From Clostridium tepidiprofundi DSM 19306 (GTDB lineage: Bacteria > Bacillota > Clostridia > Clostridiales > Clostridiaceae): a stretch of 64,000 nucleotides of DNA. The notes under the pieces were generated by a model. That model was not told the origin of the DNA. It worked only from the letters and a program-made list of their open reading frames with translations, and searched no databases. Position 1 is the first letter of the stretch, and every line of letters begins with the position of its first letter. The position numbers and the translations under genes were made by a program. The stretch is from NCBI RefSeq assembly GCF_001594005.1, contig NZ_LTBA01000001.1, positions 342,428 through 406,427 on the forward strand, in the 5' to 3' direction. Below are positions 17,722 to 25,564 of this stretch, one piece after another.

Positions 17722-19083
17722 TTATTCTATATTCAAATCATACTTTTTTATTTTATACTGCAATTTTTGTCTTGATATTTTTAATTTTCTTGCAGCCTTG
17801 CTGATATTATTCCCATTTTCACTTAATGTTAGCTCAATAATTTTCTTTTCAATTCTCTCCAAATAATGTGTTAATGATTCATCTTTAATATTAAAATCAT
17901 TGTAAGTTTTATTAATTAATTTACTTTCAAAGTACTCTCTCGTCAACACAGCATTATTATCTGCCATATTAACAGCAGACTCAATCACATTTTTTAGTTC
18001 TCTTATATTTCCAGGCCAATCATATTCATAAAAATTCTCTAAAACACACTTGTCTATGCCTAGTATATTTTTACCGAGAATAGCATTGTAATACTCAATA
18101 AAATGATTTACAAATTCTATAATATCCTCTTTTCTTTCCCTTAATGGAGGAATATCTATTCGTATTACACTTAATCTGTAATAAAAATCCTTTCTAAGCC
18201 TTCCTTCTTCAATCAATTTTTCTGGTTTCTCATTCAATGTAGCAATAACCCTTACGTCTACATCGATTATTTTATTGCTACCCAATGGCCTAATATACCC
18301 ATCTTGCAACACCCTAAGCAATTTAGATTGAAGATATGGTTCTAATGAATTAACTTCATCTAAAAGCAATGTACCTCTATTAGCTTCTTCAAATATACCC
18401 TTTTTATTTTCAGCACCTGTATAACTTCCTTTCACAGTTCCAAAGAACATACCCTCAAGTAGTGCACTTGGTATAGCTGCACAATTAACTGCAATAAAAG
18501 GCTTATCTTTTCTTATACCATTATAATGAATACTCTGTGCAAAAACCTCTTTTCCTGAACCCGTTTCACCATATATCAATACCGAAGAATTCGACAAACT
18601 AGACCTCATTGCTTTATTAATTGCTTTCCTTATTACTTTGCTATTACCAATAATATCGCTAAATTTATAGTTTCTTTTTTTTGAAGTACTTCTTTCCTCT
18701 AATTTACAAATCCTTTCATTTAGCTCCTTCAGCTGCGTCATATCCCTGGCAATCTCCAGCGCAGCTATAGTATTTCCATCTATATTAACAGGTATTGTTG
18801 TATTTATTGTTACTATATCCTTTTTGTAGTGATTACTATAATGTTGAAGAACATCAACAATCTTTTGGTTACTTTTTAGTGCATTCATTAGAGTTGATGA
18901 TTCTTCCTCAACACCATCAAGATATTCATAAATTTTTTTACCTATAATATTCTCCTTATTCTGTCCTTCCATTCTCGCCATTGTTTCATTATAGTATATT
19001 GTTTTACCTTCACTATCAACTATATGAATTCCCTCTTCCAAGTTATCTATTAAACACAAAAATATCTTTTCTATTTTATTCAT
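17722..19083 (-). CDS. PAS-domain sigma-54-dependent transcriptional activator
   Basis: This enhancer-binding protein should drive the ornithine operon through RNA polymerase-sigma54. Residues 1-120 form a PAS sensor (IDNLEEGIHIVDSEGKTIYYNE). Residues about 145-370 form the AAA+ domain: Walker A GETGSGKE, Walker B GTLLLDEVN and the sigma-54 contact loop GSYTGA, a mild variant of GAFTGA. The C-terminus is a Fis-type helix-turn-helix (NISKAARKLKISRQKLQYKIKKY). It is transcribed in the same direction as ord, immediately upstream of the activator sites. The ligand sensed by the PAS domain is unknown; ornithine or a derivative is inferred from position. Confidence 0.9.
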   Translation of the reverse strand: MNKIEKIFLCLIDNLEEGIHIVDSEGKTIYYNETMARMEGQNKENIIGKKIYEYLDGVEEESSTLMNALKSNQKIVDVLQHYSNHYKKDIVTINTTIPVNIDGNTIAALEIARDMTQLKELNERICKLEERSTSKKRNYKFSDIIGNSKVIRKAINKAMRSSLSNSSVLIYGETGSGKEVFAQSIHYNGIRKDKPFIAVNCAAIPSALLEGMFFGTVKGSYTGAENKKGIFEEANRGTLLLDEVNSLEPYLQSKLLRVLQDGYIRPLGSNKIIDVDVRVIATLNEKPEKLIEEGRLRKDFYYRLSVIRIDIPPLRERKEDIIEFVNHFIEYYNAILGKNILGIDKCVLENFYEYDWPGNIRELKNVIESAVNMADNNAVLTREYFESKLINKTYNDFNIKDESLTHYLERIEKKIIELTLSENGNNISKAARKLKISRQKLQYKIKKYDLNIE

Positions 19084-19178
19084 ATAATCACCCTTAATAA
19101 AATATTAAACTTTAAATGAGCAAAAATCATTACAATAAGTTACAAATGACTTGACAACTCAATTTGTAATACTTAATT

Positions 19179-19267
19179 TTACTGTTTTACTGTACTAGAT
19201 GATGCTTGAAAATTGCACTAAAATGTTATTTTACATTTAATGGATTGAAATTTGCTCTTTTATAGTA
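19179..19267 (+). repeat. Dispersed ~88-bp repeat, copy 1
   Basis: It matches the reverse complement of 61716-61803 with roughly 14 differences by eye. The best block is GCACTAAAATGTTATTTTAC followed by ATTTAAT, GATTGAAATTTGCTC and TTTATAGTA. Both copies lie in intergenic DNA upstream of a leftward gene. Its identity is unknown. Confidence 0.8.
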
Positions 19268-19357
19268 TTAAACTTAAAATTGTATCGAAACAGTTATTAC
19301 CAAAAATATGTTATAATATATATTATAACATATTTTTGAACATGAGTATAAAAGTAA

Positions 19358-19382
19358 AAGCTACCGACTAAGTCAGTAGCTT
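19358..19382 (-). terminator. Terminator of the cold-shock gene
   Basis: The minus-strand hairpin AAGCTACTGAC-TTA-GTCGGTAGCTT (one G-U pair) is followed by TTTACTTTTAT. Confidence 0.75.
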
Positions 19383-19420
19383 AAATCCAAAACTATATTA
19401 TAATCTATTTTAAATACGGA

Positions 19421-19621
19421 TTATAATTTAACAACATTAGCAGCTTGAGGTCCTCTTTCACCTTCAACTATATCAAATTGAACTTTTTGACCCTCTTCTA
19501 AAGTTTTAAATCCTTCATCTTGTATAGCAGAAAAATGTACGAATACATCTTCTCCACCTTCTACTGTGATAAATCCATATCCTTTTTGATTATTAAACCA
19601 TTTAACTGTTCCTGTTTTCAT
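19421..19621 (-). CDS. csp: Cold-shock protein, CspA family
   Basis: This 66-residue single OB-fold protein binds single-stranded RNA and DNA and acts as an RNA chaperone. Both RNP motifs are visible: KGYGFITV (RNP1) and VFVHFSA (RNP2). Length and acidic composition are typical. A GGAGG site precedes ATG 19621, and a strong vegetative promoter lies 40-70 bases upstream. It is monocistronic, with its own terminator. Confidence 0.96.
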   Translation of the reverse strand: MKTGTVKWFNNQKGYGFITVEGGEDVFVHFSAIQDEGFKTLEEGQKVQFDIVEGERGPQAANVVKL

Positions 19622-19659
19622 TTAAATTTCCTCCAAAACTAAAAATATATTTCTTAATG

Positions 19660-19688
19660 ATACTATCACACGTAAAATTATTTGTCAA
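19660..19688 (-). promoter_or_regulatory. Sigma-A promoter of csp
   Basis: The minus strand has TTGACA (-35), a 17-base spacer, then TAGTAT (-10) preceded by TGTGA. It is well placed for the cold-shock gene. Confidence 0.8.
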
Positions 19689-19826
19689 TATTAAATTCCA
19701 AAAATTAAATACTCAATTCTTTCTTTACAATATAACACATAAACCATTATAATCCTATATATAAATACTATTTATGTATACCCTAAAGCTACATTCTGAA
19801 AAATATTAAATGAAAAGAGGTATTTT

Positions 19827-19991
19827 ATGAGTAAAAAAACATTCAAAGGAAGCGCTATGCTCAACCCCGTTCCAGCAGTATTAGTCACATCTAAAAATAA
19901 AAATAATGAAATTAATGTTTTTACCGTTGGGTGGATAGGAACTGCTACACAGATACAAACACCGTTTAGAAAGTTGGTGTTTACATTTTGA
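19827..19991 (+). pseudogene. Truncated flavin reductase copy
   Basis: The first 36 codons (KGSAMLNPVPAVLVTSK, then NVFTVGW) closely parallel the N-terminus of the full gene that follows, but the frame then loses similarity and ends at codon 55. It has its own AAGAGG site and ATG. Its TGA overlaps the TTG start of the full gene (TTGA), so it could act as a leader peptide coupled to it. Most likely it is the stump of a tandem duplicate after deletion. Confidence 0.75.
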
Positions 19992-20587
19992 AAAAATTAT
20001 GTTTTAAAGGTAGCGTAATGTTGAACCCTACTCCCGTAGTTCTTGTTACTTCTAAGAGTAAGACTAATAAATTAAATATTTTTACTGTAGCATGGGTCAG
20101 CACTGTATGCACAAAGGAACCTATTATTGCTATGGGAATAAGGCCTGAAAGGCTTTCTTACCAGTATATAAAAGAAAGCGGCGAATGTGTTATTAACCTT
20201 CCAACAAAAGATATGGTTAAAATTGTAGACTATTGCGGTGTTCGTTCTGGTAAAAAAGAAGATAAAATCAAACATTTTAATTTAAAACTTCATGAAGGAA
20301 TATCCATCTCTACTCCTTCATTACAATGCTCACCAGTAGCTTTAGAATGTAAAGTAAAATCAATTACGCCACTTGGAACACATGATTTGTTTTTGCTCGA
20401 AGTTTTAAATGTTAAGGTAGATGAAAATTTATTAGATTCAAATAATAAAATATGCTTTAATAAAGCAAACCTTATTTGTTATAGTCATGGTGAATATTAT
20501 GGATTAATTTCAGAACCGCTTGGTTCTTTCGGTTACTCCGTAAAGAAAAAAAATAAGAAAACTAAAAGAAGAAATAAAAAGAACTAA
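19988..20587 (+). CDS. Flavin reductase family (FMN-binding split barrel) protein
   Basis: This 199-residue flavoprotein of the flavin reductase/flavoredoxin type probably binds FMN and passes electrons from NAD(P)H or a low-potential donor. Visible family text: NPTPVVLVTSK, FTVAWVSTVCTKEPIIAMGI, ESGECVINLP and EPLGSFGYSVKKK. The start is a TTG at 19988 overlapping the stop of the truncated copy. The C-terminus is very basic (KKKNKKTKRRNKKN). Its partner is unknown. Confidence 0.82.
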   Translation: MKKLCFKGSVMLNPTPVVLVTSKSKTNKLNIFTVAWVSTVCTKEPIIAMGIRPERLSYQYIKESGECVINLPTKDMVKIVDYCGVRSGKKEDKIKHFNLKLHEGISISTPSLQCSPVALECKVKSITPLGTHDLFLLEVLNVKVDENLLDSNNKICFNKANLICYSHGEYYGLISEPLGSFGYSVKKKNKKTKRRNKKN

Positions 20588-20615
20588 GCAGAGGGATTAT
20601 TTCTCCTCTGCTTTT
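20587..20615 (+). terminator. Terminator of the flavin reductase gene
   Basis: Stem AGCAGAGG/CCTCTGCT with TTTT on the plus strand directly after the stop codon. Confidence 0.85.
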
Positions 20616-20702
20616 AATATATTTGCTATAATTTCAAAAATATCGAGCACATCGATACGTTCGACAAATGTACAATTTTTTCTTACATTCTTCACTAAAT
20701 TA

Positions 20703-20851
20703 TTATAAAAAATCATAACCACCCGTAAACGGGTCAATATACTCTTTTAAACTTATATTTTTCCATATATTATTTGTCTTCTGTACTTTGGTGCAAAAAC
20801 TATATGATATTTACAATTCCACTTAGTATATGCTAAACTACTATTATCCAT
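20703..20851 (-). pseudogene. tnpA: IS200 tnpA remnant (Y1 transposase)
   Basis: Thirty-two N-terminal codons from ATG 20851 include KWNCKYHIVFAPKYRR, the first strand of Y1 transposases. After a stop, the other frame gives SLKEYIDPFTG, which resembles the usual C-terminal end of TnpA. An internal deletion of about 90 codons with a frame change is the simplest reading. It is inactive. Confidence 0.75.
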
Positions 20852-20972
20852 ATTGGATAACCTCCTTTGTTTAATGGTATCGGTCGGCAAACCTACTACC
20901 ATTTTACATTGGAGGTTTTATTTTTTCTACTCATAGCTATAAGCTTTTTTGAACCACAGGCATAGCCCGTGC
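20703..20972 (-). mobile_element. Internally deleted IS200-type insertion sequence
   Basis: Read leftwards, it begins with a subterminal hairpin CACGGGC-TAT-GCCTGTG (20954-20971), a typical IS200/IS605 left-end structure. A leader with AAAGGAGG and the start of tnpA follow, then the C-terminal codons of tnpA. The middle of the gene, with the HUH motif and catalytic Tyr, is gone. The right end is not clear. Confidence 0.72.
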
Positions 20973-20990
20973 TTTTCATTTCACAATAAA

Positions 20991-21013
20991 AAACCTTGGA
21001 AAATCCAAGGTTT
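20991..21013 (-). terminator. Terminator of the secreted MBL gene
   Basis: Stem AAACCTTGGA/TCCAAGGTTT, then TTTTTATT on the minus strand; the gene's stop codon touches the stem. Confidence 0.85.
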
Positions 21014-22394
21014 AATTATCATAATGATATACTAAATTCCCAAGACCATCATAAAGTTCTCCATCGTCTTCTTTTGAATTATTCCAAATATTTCTTTTGC
21101 TCCATTTTAAATCTCCTTTTGAATTTCCGCTTGAAATTTTAATTGAAACACCAGCTTTTAGAATATATTTTGGAAATATGTATGTTTGATTTCCTGTAAC
21201 AGATACTAATTTCCAGCCTGTTAAATCAATATCTCTATCAGAATTATTTTTAATTACAACTATTTCAGCTACTTTATCTATGCTTTGTATAATAATTTTA
21301 TTATTAGTTTCTTTTGAAGTTTGAACAGTATTTGTAACGGTATTTGTTTTAGAGGTATTATCCTTGTCATCTTCAATTATTGTTTCACTATCTCTGTAAA
21401 TATAATCTCCTGCCTTTGTATCAAAAGAAATATTTTTGCCATTTGATGTACACACTATAGTACCACATTCATCAGTTCTGTAAACTGTAATTCCTCTATT
21501 TTTTAATTTATCCATTGTTGTTTTATGTGGAAAACCATAGTCATTATTTTTACCACATGAAATTACTGCATATTTTGGATCCACAGCTACTAAAAATTCT
21601 TTTGTAGTTGAAGTCTTACTTCCATGATGACCTATTTTTAATACATCTGCTTTTAAATCATATTTTCTCGCTAATATTTCTCTTTCTGATATATCTTCTG
21701 CATCACCTGTAAATATAAATGAAGTATTTCCAAACCTTAATTTTTGAACTATCGAATAATTATTTGTCTTTTCATAGTCTTCATCTTTACCTGGTGCTAA
21801 TATAGTCCATTCAGCTGCTCCTAGTTTATATGTTGCTCCTGGTACTGGAACAGTAATTTTAAGCCCTTTATTTTTTATTGCTAAAATTACATCTTTATAA
21901 GTTTTTGTTGTACTAACTTTTTTAGGCATTAAAACTTTGCCAATGTTGAACGTATTAATTACAGCATCTAAACCTCCAATATGATCTTCGTGTGGATGTG
22001 TACCAATAAGATAGTCTAGTTTAGATACACCTTGTTGCTTTAAATAATTAACTACTAGAGTGCTATCAGCATTATTTCCTGCATCAATGAGCATAAAATG
22101 TTTGTCTTGTTCAATAAGTATACTATCAGCTTGTCCAACATCAATAAAATGCACTTTTAAATTCCCATTAATTTTTGTTCTTACATTAGCTCCATATTTA
22201 GTTTCTTCTATCTTAATTGCGTCCTTTTTTGATAGTTTTACAGTTTTAGATATTACTATTTGATTATTTTTCTTTATAGTTTCTTTAGCATCTGTACTAT
22301 TACCTATAATGGCAGACAAAAATATTATTCCCAAAATTACAGACAAAACACTTTTGACTAGCTTATCATAAAACTTTTTTCGATTTTTCATCAT
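21012..22394 (-). CDS. Secreted metallo-beta-lactamase-fold hydrolase (ComEC/Rec2-like domain) with lamin-tail domain
   Basis: This is a 460-residue exported protein. Residues 10-32 form a signal peptide or anchor (VKSVLSVILGIIFLSAIIG). Residues about 78-310 form the ComEC-type MBL domain: metal motif GTHPHEDHIGG, FTGDAE and IGHHGSKTSTT. Residues about 365-455 form a lamin-tail (LTD) beta domain ending in a D-rich segment. This architecture is common in Firmicutes, where the isolated domain may cut nucleic acids or cyclic nucleotides outside the cell. Unlike ComEC there are no channel helices, so it is not a full DNA-uptake protein. Substrate unknown. Confidence 0.85.
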   Translation of the reverse strand: MMKNRKKFYDKLVKSVLSVILGIIFLSAIIGNSTDAKETIKKNNQIVISKTVKLSKKDAIKIEETKYGANVRTKINGNLKVHFIDVGQADSILIEQDKHFMLIDAGNNADSTLVVNYLKQQGVSKLDYLIGTHPHEDHIGGLDAVINTFNIGKVLMPKKVSTTKTYKDVILAIKNKGLKITVPVPGATYKLGAAEWTILAPGKDEDYEKTNNYSIVQKLRFGNTSFIFTGDAEDISEREILARKYDLKADVLKIGHHGSKTSTTKEFLVAVDPKYAVISCGKNNDYGFPHKTTMDKLKNRGITVYRTDECGTIVCTSNGKNISFDTKAGDYIYRDSETIIEDDKDNTSKTNTVTNTVQTSKETNNKIIIQSIDKVAEIVVIKNNSDRDIDLTGWKLVSVTGNQTYIFPKYILKAGVSIKISSGNSKGDLKWSKRNIWNNSKEDDGELYDGLGNLVYHYDN

Positions 22395-22455
22395 AATACC
22401 CCCTTTTTTAATCCATTCCGAGTATATATTTCTACAAATAATCTCATTTTCCTTT

Positions 22456-22870
22456 TTATAGTTGAATAATAATATCCGTTATTTGAGTTTTAGTACTTAA
22501 TGAACCTAACAGTTCCTCTATATTTTGGAGCTTATAGGTCTCTATTCTTTTAACTCCACTTACTTCAATATCCTTTTCTTTCAATTGAATATCCTTTACT
22601 TCTTCGCACAACACTATTGAAACTTTCCTTATTCCCCCATCAGGTTTTGGTATTTCTACTCTCCTTACTGGTTGTTTATATCTACCTTCCTTTAGTGATT
22701 GCCTCAATTCTTGTCCATGTTCTTTTAGATGTTGTAGAAGTTCATCTACTTTCATACCGTCGATACCATGACTTTCTTTATTAACTTTTACTTTCTTAAT
22801 ATGCATTATTCAAGTTATTTCTTGATAATATTTGCTCAAATAATTCACTAACATATTCATTTCCACCGTT
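22456..22870 (-). pseudogene. Group II intron reverse transcriptase N-terminal fragment
   Basis: The first part is in one frame (ELFEQILSRNNLNNAY). One extra T near 22805 then shifts into the frame starting MHIKKVKVNK and running through HGIDGMKVDELLQHL to VEIPKPDGGIRK, the RT0/RT1 start of intron-encoded proteins. After IRKVSI near 22620 the similarity stops, and some 50 unrelated codons of unknown origin run to the stop at 22456. The catalytic YADD region, maturase and endonuclease parts are absent. It is not functional. Confidence 0.82.
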
Positions 22871-23087
22871 TCTTCCTTCTTTGGGCATGGAAGAAATGTT
22901 TTGTTTTGCAAACTTACCCACAAGCATATGCTTCATATGTAGTTCCTGTTCGTCAGACCAGAGTTTTGCCGCCAACTTCTTTCAGATTCCACCTCACGGT
23001 GGACAGCCTTGTCTTAAGCTAACGGTTGGCACTATCAACCCCCATATCGGACTTTCATCGACAAGCAAACATCCATGCTGGGCACAT
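22620..23087 (-). mobile_element. Decayed group IIC intron, 5' part
   Basis: The minus-strand RNA starts ATGTGCCCAGCATGG and continues GTTGATAGTGCC, CCGTTAGC, GTCCACCGTGAGGTGGAA, GGCGGCAAAACT, GGTCTGACGAACAGGAAC and AAGTTTGCAAAACAAAAC. This order of blocks follows domain I of group IIC introns such as that of Oceanobacillus iheyensis. After about 225 bases it runs directly into the reverse transcriptase fragment, so domains II-III are largely missing and domains V-VI are not seen. It begins immediately after a terminator hairpin, the typical IIC target. Confidence 0.8.
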
Positions 23088-23090
23088 CAA

Positions 23091-23128
23091 AAGAAATAGC
23101 CACACTAAAAAATGTGTGGCTATTTCTT
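23091..23128 (-). terminator. Terminator of the DUF1836 gene and insertion target of the intron
   Basis: Perfect 15-base arms (AAGAAATAGCCACAC and complement) are followed on the minus strand by TTG and then the intron. The TAG stop of the DUF1836 gene lies inside the first arm. Confidence 0.85.
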
Positions 23129-23707
23129 ATTAAAAAAATTATCAATTAGCTTCTCAGCCATCCTTTTTTGAATACAAGCATTGTTTATTAATGTCACTAT
23201 CAATAATATAACCTGAACCATTTCTTTCGATTCTTCACTAAGCTCATCTAGCTTATATTTTATCTGATTTTGCTGAAACTGAAATGATTCTTTAAAATTC
23301 TTGAATTCTTTTTCTTTAATGTCCAAAAATATTGAATAAAGATTTTCCAAACTCACACTGTTGCTTTCATCACTTACTTTTTCTAATAATGGTTCCATTA
23401 TTGTTTTGATATCATTAATCGACAAAACTTGTTTAAGATTATATATAAGTATTAATAAAATAATATGTTCCTTAGAATATTTCTTTTTCTTAGCCGGAGG
23501 TAAAATTCTAGCCTTAGAATAATTGTTAATCATAGTTTTTGTCAATATTTTATCTTTATCATTTCTCTTATAATGGTTTAACTTATCATCAAAAAACGTT
23601 GTAACCTGATCCATATACAAATCAACACAAGGTATCTCACTGATTTCAATTTCATCAAAAAAAGATATATCATTGATAATATTATTTAATTTTTCACTAA
23701 ATTCCAC
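23120..23707 (-). CDS. DUF1836 protein, possible DNA-binding regulator
   Basis: This 195-residue cytoplasmic protein has a MerR-like N-terminal helix pattern typical of DUF1836: DQVTTFFDDKLNHY, then LTKTMINNYSKARILPPAKKKKYSKEHII, where a wing-like LPP-x-KKKYS resembles MerR winged helices. The C-terminus is helical, with a hydrophobic segment (MVQVILLIVTLINNACI). The start is GTG 23707 with GAGGTG upstream. Members are thought to be regulators, but no target is known. It is a single gene with its own terminator. Confidence 0.75.
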   Translation of the reverse strand: MEFSEKLNNIINDISFFDEIEISEIPCVDLYMDQVTTFFDDKLNHYKRNDKDKILTKTMINNYSKARILPPAKKKKYSKEHIILLILIYNLKQVLSINDIKTIMEPLLEKVSDESNSVSLENLYSIFLDIKEKEFKNFKESFQFQQNQIKYKLDELSEESKEMVQVILLIVTLINNACIQKRMAEKLIDNFFNKK

Positions 23708-23779
23708 CGTATCACCTCATCACAACAAATAGTTTTCATTACTACTATATCACATACATCGATTTGTTTCCATATAAAA

Positions 23780-23815
23780 GTAGAAGTGTTTTGCCGAAAA
23801 GCAAAACACTTCTAC
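23780..23815. terminator. Bidirectional terminator between opp operon and DUF1836 region
   Basis: Arms GTAGAAGTGTTTTGC and exact complement with a six-base loop lie just after the oppA stop, with T-rich flanks. Confidence 0.88.
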
Positions 23816-23820
23816 CTTTA

Positions 23821-25476
23821 TTAATGTTTAGCTATATAAGTGTCATCGAAGTAAACCATTCCTAATGGAGACTTATGAACATTCTTAACATAGTCTTTTA
23901 TACAAACTACATTTGTATAGTAATAAATCGGAATTACAGGCATTTCATCTATTAATATATCTTCTGCTTCATGCATATACTTCATTCTATTTGCTTGTTT
24001 GCTGTCCATTTTAGCTTTCTTTATCAATTCATCATACTTTGAATTTGACCAACCAGCATCATTTTGACCTGAAGTAGTAGTCCACATATCTAAGAAAGTC
24101 ATTGGATCAACATAGTCACCAATCCAACCATGTCTAGCAATTTCATAGTCTTTATTAGTTCTCGTAACTTGGAATACTTTCCACTCTTGGTTCTGAAGTT
24201 CAACATTTATACCTAAATTCTTTCTCCACATATCTTGCACAGCCATAGCAATATTTTGATGTCCTTGGTTGGTATTGTAAAGAAGAGTGATTGTTGGAAA
24301 TCCTTTACCATCTGCATAACCAGCATCTGAGAGAAGCTTCTTAGCTTCCTCTACATTACCTTCCGGTGGGTAGTAATCCTTATCCTTGAAATCTTTACCT
24401 TCCTTGTTTTCTGCTATTGCAGGTGGTACAAAACTTGTTGCTGGAATCTGTCCACCTTTTGTAATCTTTTCTACTATATCTTTTCTATTGATAGCCAATG
24501 CTAAAGCTTTTCTTACTCTCTTATCTTTGAGCACTTTAGCAACATCTGCATTTACCTCTGCAGCTTTATCTGAAACATTAACACAATAGAAATAAGTTCC
24601 TAAATATGGATATATTTTTGCAGTTCCATTTTTTAATAGAGTTGGTATCTCTTGAGATGGTGGTCCTTCTATAAAATCCATTTGACCAGTTTTGAATGCA
24701 GCTAGTGCACTAGTTTCTTGTTCAATCATCTTATAATGAATTTCTTGCAACTTAATTTTTTTAGCATTCCAATACTTATCATTCTTAACAAATGTAATCT
24801 GATCTTTTGGTTTCCATTCTTTCATCTTGAATGGACCATTACAAATATAAGTATCAGGATTTCTAAACCAACTATCAGGATTAGCATCAACAACATCTTT
24901 TCTTAATGGCATATAAGTTGGAAATGCAGTTAATGATAAGAAATAAGCTGTTGGATAATCCAATTCAACTTCTAATGTATAATCATCGATAGCTTTTACT
25001 CCAACTTCATTTGGATCAGTAACTTTTCCTGTATTATACGCTTCACCATTTTTCAAATAATAAAGCTGATATGCATAACCTGAAGCCGTCTTAGGGTCCA
25101 ATGCCCTCTTCCAAGCATATTCAAAATCTTTAGCTGTAACTTCTTTTCCATCTGACCAAAGTATACCTTTCTTTAAATGAAAAGTATATTTTTTACCATC
25201 CGGAGATACATCCCATTTTTCTGCAACAGCTGCAACTGGATTGTCATGTGCATCAAGTCTAGTTAATCCATCAAAAGCATTAACAACAACGGTAGCACCG
25301 TCTACTGCTTCGTTTGTTCCAGGATCTAATGTCTTAGGTTCTGCACCGAGATTATAAGTAATAATTTGCTTTTCAGCTTTGTCGCCGCTTGTTCCTCCAC
25401 AGCCAGCCAACATAGTTAAACTCATAGCAACCGTTAAAATAATTGCTCCAAGTTTAGTTTTTTTACTTTTTAACAT
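23821..25476 (-). CDS. oppA: Oligopeptide ABC transporter substrate-binding lipoprotein
   Basis: It captures peptides outside the membrane for the Opp importer. The mature protein begins at the lipobox Cys in SLTMLAGCGG. The SBP_bac_5 family signature region is LDAHDNPVAAVAEKWDVSPDGKKYTFHLKKG. The start is set at ATG 25476, behind GGGGGATT; a frame extending to 25530 adds a non-signal leader and lacks a site. It is last in the operon oppB-C-D-F-A, followed by a strong terminator. Peptide range is unknown; Opp-type transport suits an amino-acid fermenter. Confidence 0.94.
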   Translation of the reverse strand: MLKSKKTKLGAIILTVAMSLTMLAGCGGTSGDKAEKQIITYNLGAEPKTLDPGTNEAVDGATVVVNAFDGLTRLDAHDNPVAAVAEKWDVSPDGKKYTFHLKKGILWSDGKEVTAKDFEYAWKRALDPKTASGYAYQLYYLKNGEAYNTGKVTDPNEVGVKAIDDYTLEVELDYPTAYFLSLTAFPTYMPLRKDVVDANPDSWFRNPDTYICNGPFKMKEWKPKDQITFVKNDKYWNAKKIKLQEIHYKMIEQETSALAAFKTGQMDFIEGPPSQEIPTLLKNGTAKIYPYLGTYFYCVNVSDKAAEVNADVAKVLKDKRVRKALALAINRKDIVEKITKGGQIPATSFVPPAIAENKEGKDFKDKDYYPPEGNVEEAKKLLSDAGYADGKGFPTITLLYNTNQGHQNIAMAVQDMWRKNLGINVELQNQEWKVFQVTRTNKDYEIARHGWIGDYVDPMTFLDMWTTTSGQNDAGWSNSKYDELIKKAKMDSKQANRMKYMHEAEDILIDEMPVIPIYYYTNVVCIKDYVKNVHKSPLGMVYFDDTYIAKH

Positions 25477-25564
25477 TAATAATCCCCCTTTATTTATAAT
25501 TTCACATGATAGAACATCAAAAATATTCAATCATATGTAAATAAGCCTTGTAATAATTAATCAT

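Larger units (their letters stand above)
19084..19420. other. Intergenic region upstream of the sigma-54 activator
   Basis: This region contains an imperfect inverted repeat around TTGACAACTC (19140-19170), an ~88-bp dispersed repeat (19179-19267) and the csp terminator (19358-19382). No reading frame with a ribosome site is present. Confidence 0.6.
20588..20990. other. Intergenic region holding an IS200 remnant
   Basis: About 400 bases without an intact gene. Apart from the flavin reductase terminator, the recognisable content is the internally deleted IS200-type element described separately. Confidence 0.7.

Noticed and set aside
19179..19267. CRISPR-like repeat (ends in GATTGAAAT-type text)
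   Set aside because: Only single copies occur at two distant sites, with no spacers or regular array.
21012..22394. Full ComEC competence channel
   Set aside because: Only the MBL domain is present, with a signal peptide and a lamin-tail domain; no multi-helix competence region.
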